From Proteiniphilum sp. UBA4084 (GTDB lineage: Bacteria > Bacteroidota > Bacteroidia > Bacteroidales > Dysgonomonadaceae), in assembly GCA_002383605.1 (NCBI GenBank), contig DFYK01000036.1:3534-38649 (forward strand): a stretch of 35,116 nucleotides of DNA, in the 5' to 3' direction. Shown here piece after piece: positions 33,866-35,116 of the stretch. A program made the position numbers and the translations under genes. The notes beneath the pieces were generated by a model. That model was not told the origin of the DNA and did no database searches. It saw only the letters and a list, made by a program, of their open reading frames with translations. Position 1 is the stretch's first letter. Each line of letters starts with the position of its first letter.

Positions 33866-34303
33866 ATGTCAGAATTAACTTTTAGCGTCAATGCGCACAG
33901 TGAGAATCCTACGAAAACCGTCATAAATGCCAGAGGTTTTGAATTGATCGTAGACGAACCGCAGGAACTGGGGGGGACCAATGCCGGACTCAATCCGGTA
34001 GAAGTTGTGCTGGCAGCCTTCTCGGGCTGTCTGAATGTGATGTCACACGTTGTTGCCAGAGAGATGAACTTCGAACTCAGGGGAGTGAAAATCAACCTGT
34101 CGGGCGTGCTGGATCCTGCCAGATTTACAGGAGCTGAGACTACCGGGAGAGCCGGTTACAAACAGATCAACGTAGAGATTATCCCCGATACGGATGTCGA
34201 CGATGCGACGCTGCAGAAATGGCTTCAAACCATTGAATCGCGCTGCCCGGTGAGCGATAATCTCACCAATCCCACGCCGGTGCATCTCACCATCGTCAAT
34301 TAA
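33866..34303 (+). CDS. OsmC/Ohr-family protein
   Basis: A 145-residue cytoplasmic protein of the OsmC/Ohr superfamily, small thiol peroxidases that reduce organic hydroperoxides. Family marks are LGGTNAGLNPVEVVLAAFSGCLNVM, cited as NPVEVVLAAFSGCLNVM, with the first catalytic Cys in AAFSGC, and the second conserved Cys in IESRCPVSDNLTNPTPV. The region between them contains the usual central Glu-rich beta strands. It belongs to the OsmC-like branch, sometimes with unknown physiological substrates, rather than typical Ohr. It is a single-gene unit with its own promoter and converges on ispG through a shared terminator. Confidence 0.9.
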   Translation: MSELTFSVNAHSENPTKTVINARGFELIVDEPQELGGTNAGLNPVEVVLAAFSGCLNVMSHVVAREMNFELRGVKINLSGVLDPARFTGAETTGRAGYKQINVEIIPDTDVDDATLQKWLQTIESRCPVSDNLTNPTPVHLTIVN

Positions 34304-34310
34304 AAAAATA

Positions 34311-34333
34311 AAAGGCAGCGAAAAGCTGCCTTT
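34311..34333. terminator. Bidirectional terminator between the OsmC gene and ispG
   Basis: A nine-pair perfect stem AAAGGCAGC / GCTGCCTTT around GAAAA. An A-rich run (34302-34310) on its left serves as the U-tract for the - strand ispG transcript, and TTT ends the stem on the + side. Confidence 0.85.
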
Positions 34334-34339
34334 GTCATA

Positions 34340-35116
34340 CTAATTGACCTCCGGCTCAATCCAGTCGCCATGATCCTTGATAAGTTGAATAAGATGCTCC
34401 ACCGCTTCAGCCTGCGGGATATTTTTTGCCACAAGCTGTTTTTTCCGATAAAGTGAAATTTTTCCATGCTCGGCGCCCACATAACCATAATCGGCATCGG
34501 CCATCTCCCCCACACCATTTACAATACAACCCATCACCCCGATCTTCAGATGTTTGAGATGGGAAAAATGTTTCTGTACGAGTGCCACGGTGGTCTGCAG
34601 ATCAAACAGTGTTCTTCCGCAACTGGGACAGGAGATGAACTCCGTCTTGCTGGTGCGTACACGGGCAGCCTGCAGGATTCCGAAGGCATAGGCATCGAGA
34701 TCGGTGATATTGATATTTCCGTCATTGCTCAGCATGATTCCGTTCCCAAATCCGTCCAGAAGCACTGTTCCGAAATCCACTCCTCCTTTGAGCTGGATAT
34801 CTTCCGCTTCGTCTTCTGCATAACTACGCTGCAGCACCACCGGCACACGGCAGTCCGCATTCAGTAAAGCATGGAAAAACGCCCGTTGCTCTCCTACTCC
34901 GTTCTGATGTGCTGTTGTGAGTATAACCACCACCCTGGGTATTTCCTTCAGTTGGGTAATCACTTCATCAGTCAGTTGCGGGTAGGCAAGACGAAGAAAC
35001 TTCACCTGTGCCGGACATGCCTCCATGCTACCGATCTCATCGACCCTGAAGAGAGGATAATGATCTATTTTCTCCTCCCAGCGCGAGAAATCAACAATTG
35101 ATTTCATTCCTTTCGG
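34340..35116 (-). CDS. ispG: 4-hydroxy-3-methylbut-2-enyl diphosphate synthase, C-terminal part (5' end outside window)
   Basis: The frame is open to the window edge (35116), so only the C-terminal ~258 residues are seen and the ATG at 35107 is probably internal. IspG makes HMBPP from MEcPP in the non-mevalonate isoprenoid pathway and carries a 4Fe-4S cluster. Its cluster-domain motifs are present: FISCPSCGRTLFDL with two Cys, VMGCIVNGVGEMADADYGYV (20 residues) with the third Cys and the Glu ligand. Bacteroidota IspG is the long form (about 600 residues) with an inserted middle domain; LFRVDEIGSMEACPAQVKFL (20 residues) and the ITDLDAYAFGILQAARVRTS block (20 residues) fit that form. It is a core gene. 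Confidence 0.94.
   Translation of the reverse strand, partial: PKGMKSIVDFSRWEEKIDHYPLFRVDEIGSMEACPAQVKFLRLAYPQLTDEVITQLKEIPRVVVILTTAHQNGVGEQRAFFHALLNADCRVPVVLQRSYAEDEAEDIQLKGGVDFGTVLLDGFGNGIMLSNDGNINITDLDAYAFGILQAARVRTSKTEFISCPSCGRTLFDLQTTVALVQKHFSHLKHLKIGVMGCIVNGVGEMADADYGYVGAEHGKISLYRKKQLVAKNIPQAEAVEHLIQLIKDHGDWIEPEVN

Noticed and set aside
34466..34867. 133-codon + strand frame over ispG
   Set aside because: It is antisense to the clear iron-sulfur motifs of ispG and has no support of its own.

Overview
The window is chromosomal DNA from a Bacteroidota, most likely order Bacteroidales. The evidence is two SusC/SusD pairs, surface lipoproteins with acidic residues after the lipid cysteine, promoter boxes of the TTTG-N19/20-TAnnTTTG type, no clear Shine-Dalgarno sequences, and a hexuronate gene set typical of Bacteroides, Parabacteroides and Dysgonomonas relatives. 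Genus cannot be fixed from the sequence alone; a Dysgonomonadaceae-like organism is only a guess.

Region 1 (1-5854, + strand) is a hexuronate catabolic cluster: the 3' part of kduI, a kduD-type SDR, a DUF4861 lipoprotein, kdgK, eda and an ExuT-like MFS transporter, closed by a strong terminator at 5816-5854. Together these carry 5-keto-4-deoxyuronate through KDG and KDPG to pyruvate and glyceraldehyde-3-phosphate. A second terminator (2426-2453) lies between the DUF4861 gene and kdgK. Two short tandem arrays of 8-bp and 7-bp units fill the kdgK-eda gap.

Region 2 (about 5950-28374, + strand) is a polysaccharide utilisation locus: an AraC regulator, SusC, SusD, an IPT/TIG surface glycan-binding lipoprotein, a surface GH5 lipoprotein, a periplasmic GH5 paralogue, a DUF4038 (GH140-like) hydrolase, a cytoplasmic GH130 4-O-beta-mannosylglucose phosphorylase, a CE7-type acetyl esterase, an uncharacterised 836-residue secreted protein with a GATase-like domain, a beta-helix protein, an MFS transporter, an arabinose/fucose-isomerase-like enzyme and a sodium:solute symporter. 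The inferred target is an acetylated glycan with a beta-1,4-glucan or glucomannan backbone. The surface GH5 would cut it, SusCD and the binding protein would import fragments, periplasmic enzymes would deacetylate and trim them, and GH130 would phosphorolyse Man-beta-1,4-Glc in the cytoplasm. The 836-residue protein and the isomerase-like protein are the least explained parts and the best candidates for new biochemistry.

Region 3 (28388-33516) holds a convergent SusC/SusD pair on the - strand with no enzymes beside it, separated from region 2 by a long perfect-stem hairpin. Region 4 (33517-35116) is core genome: a CAT-anticodon tRNA (- strand) with its own promoter, an OsmC-family protein (+) and the C-terminal part of ispG (- strand, running off the window), with a shared bidirectional terminator between the last two.
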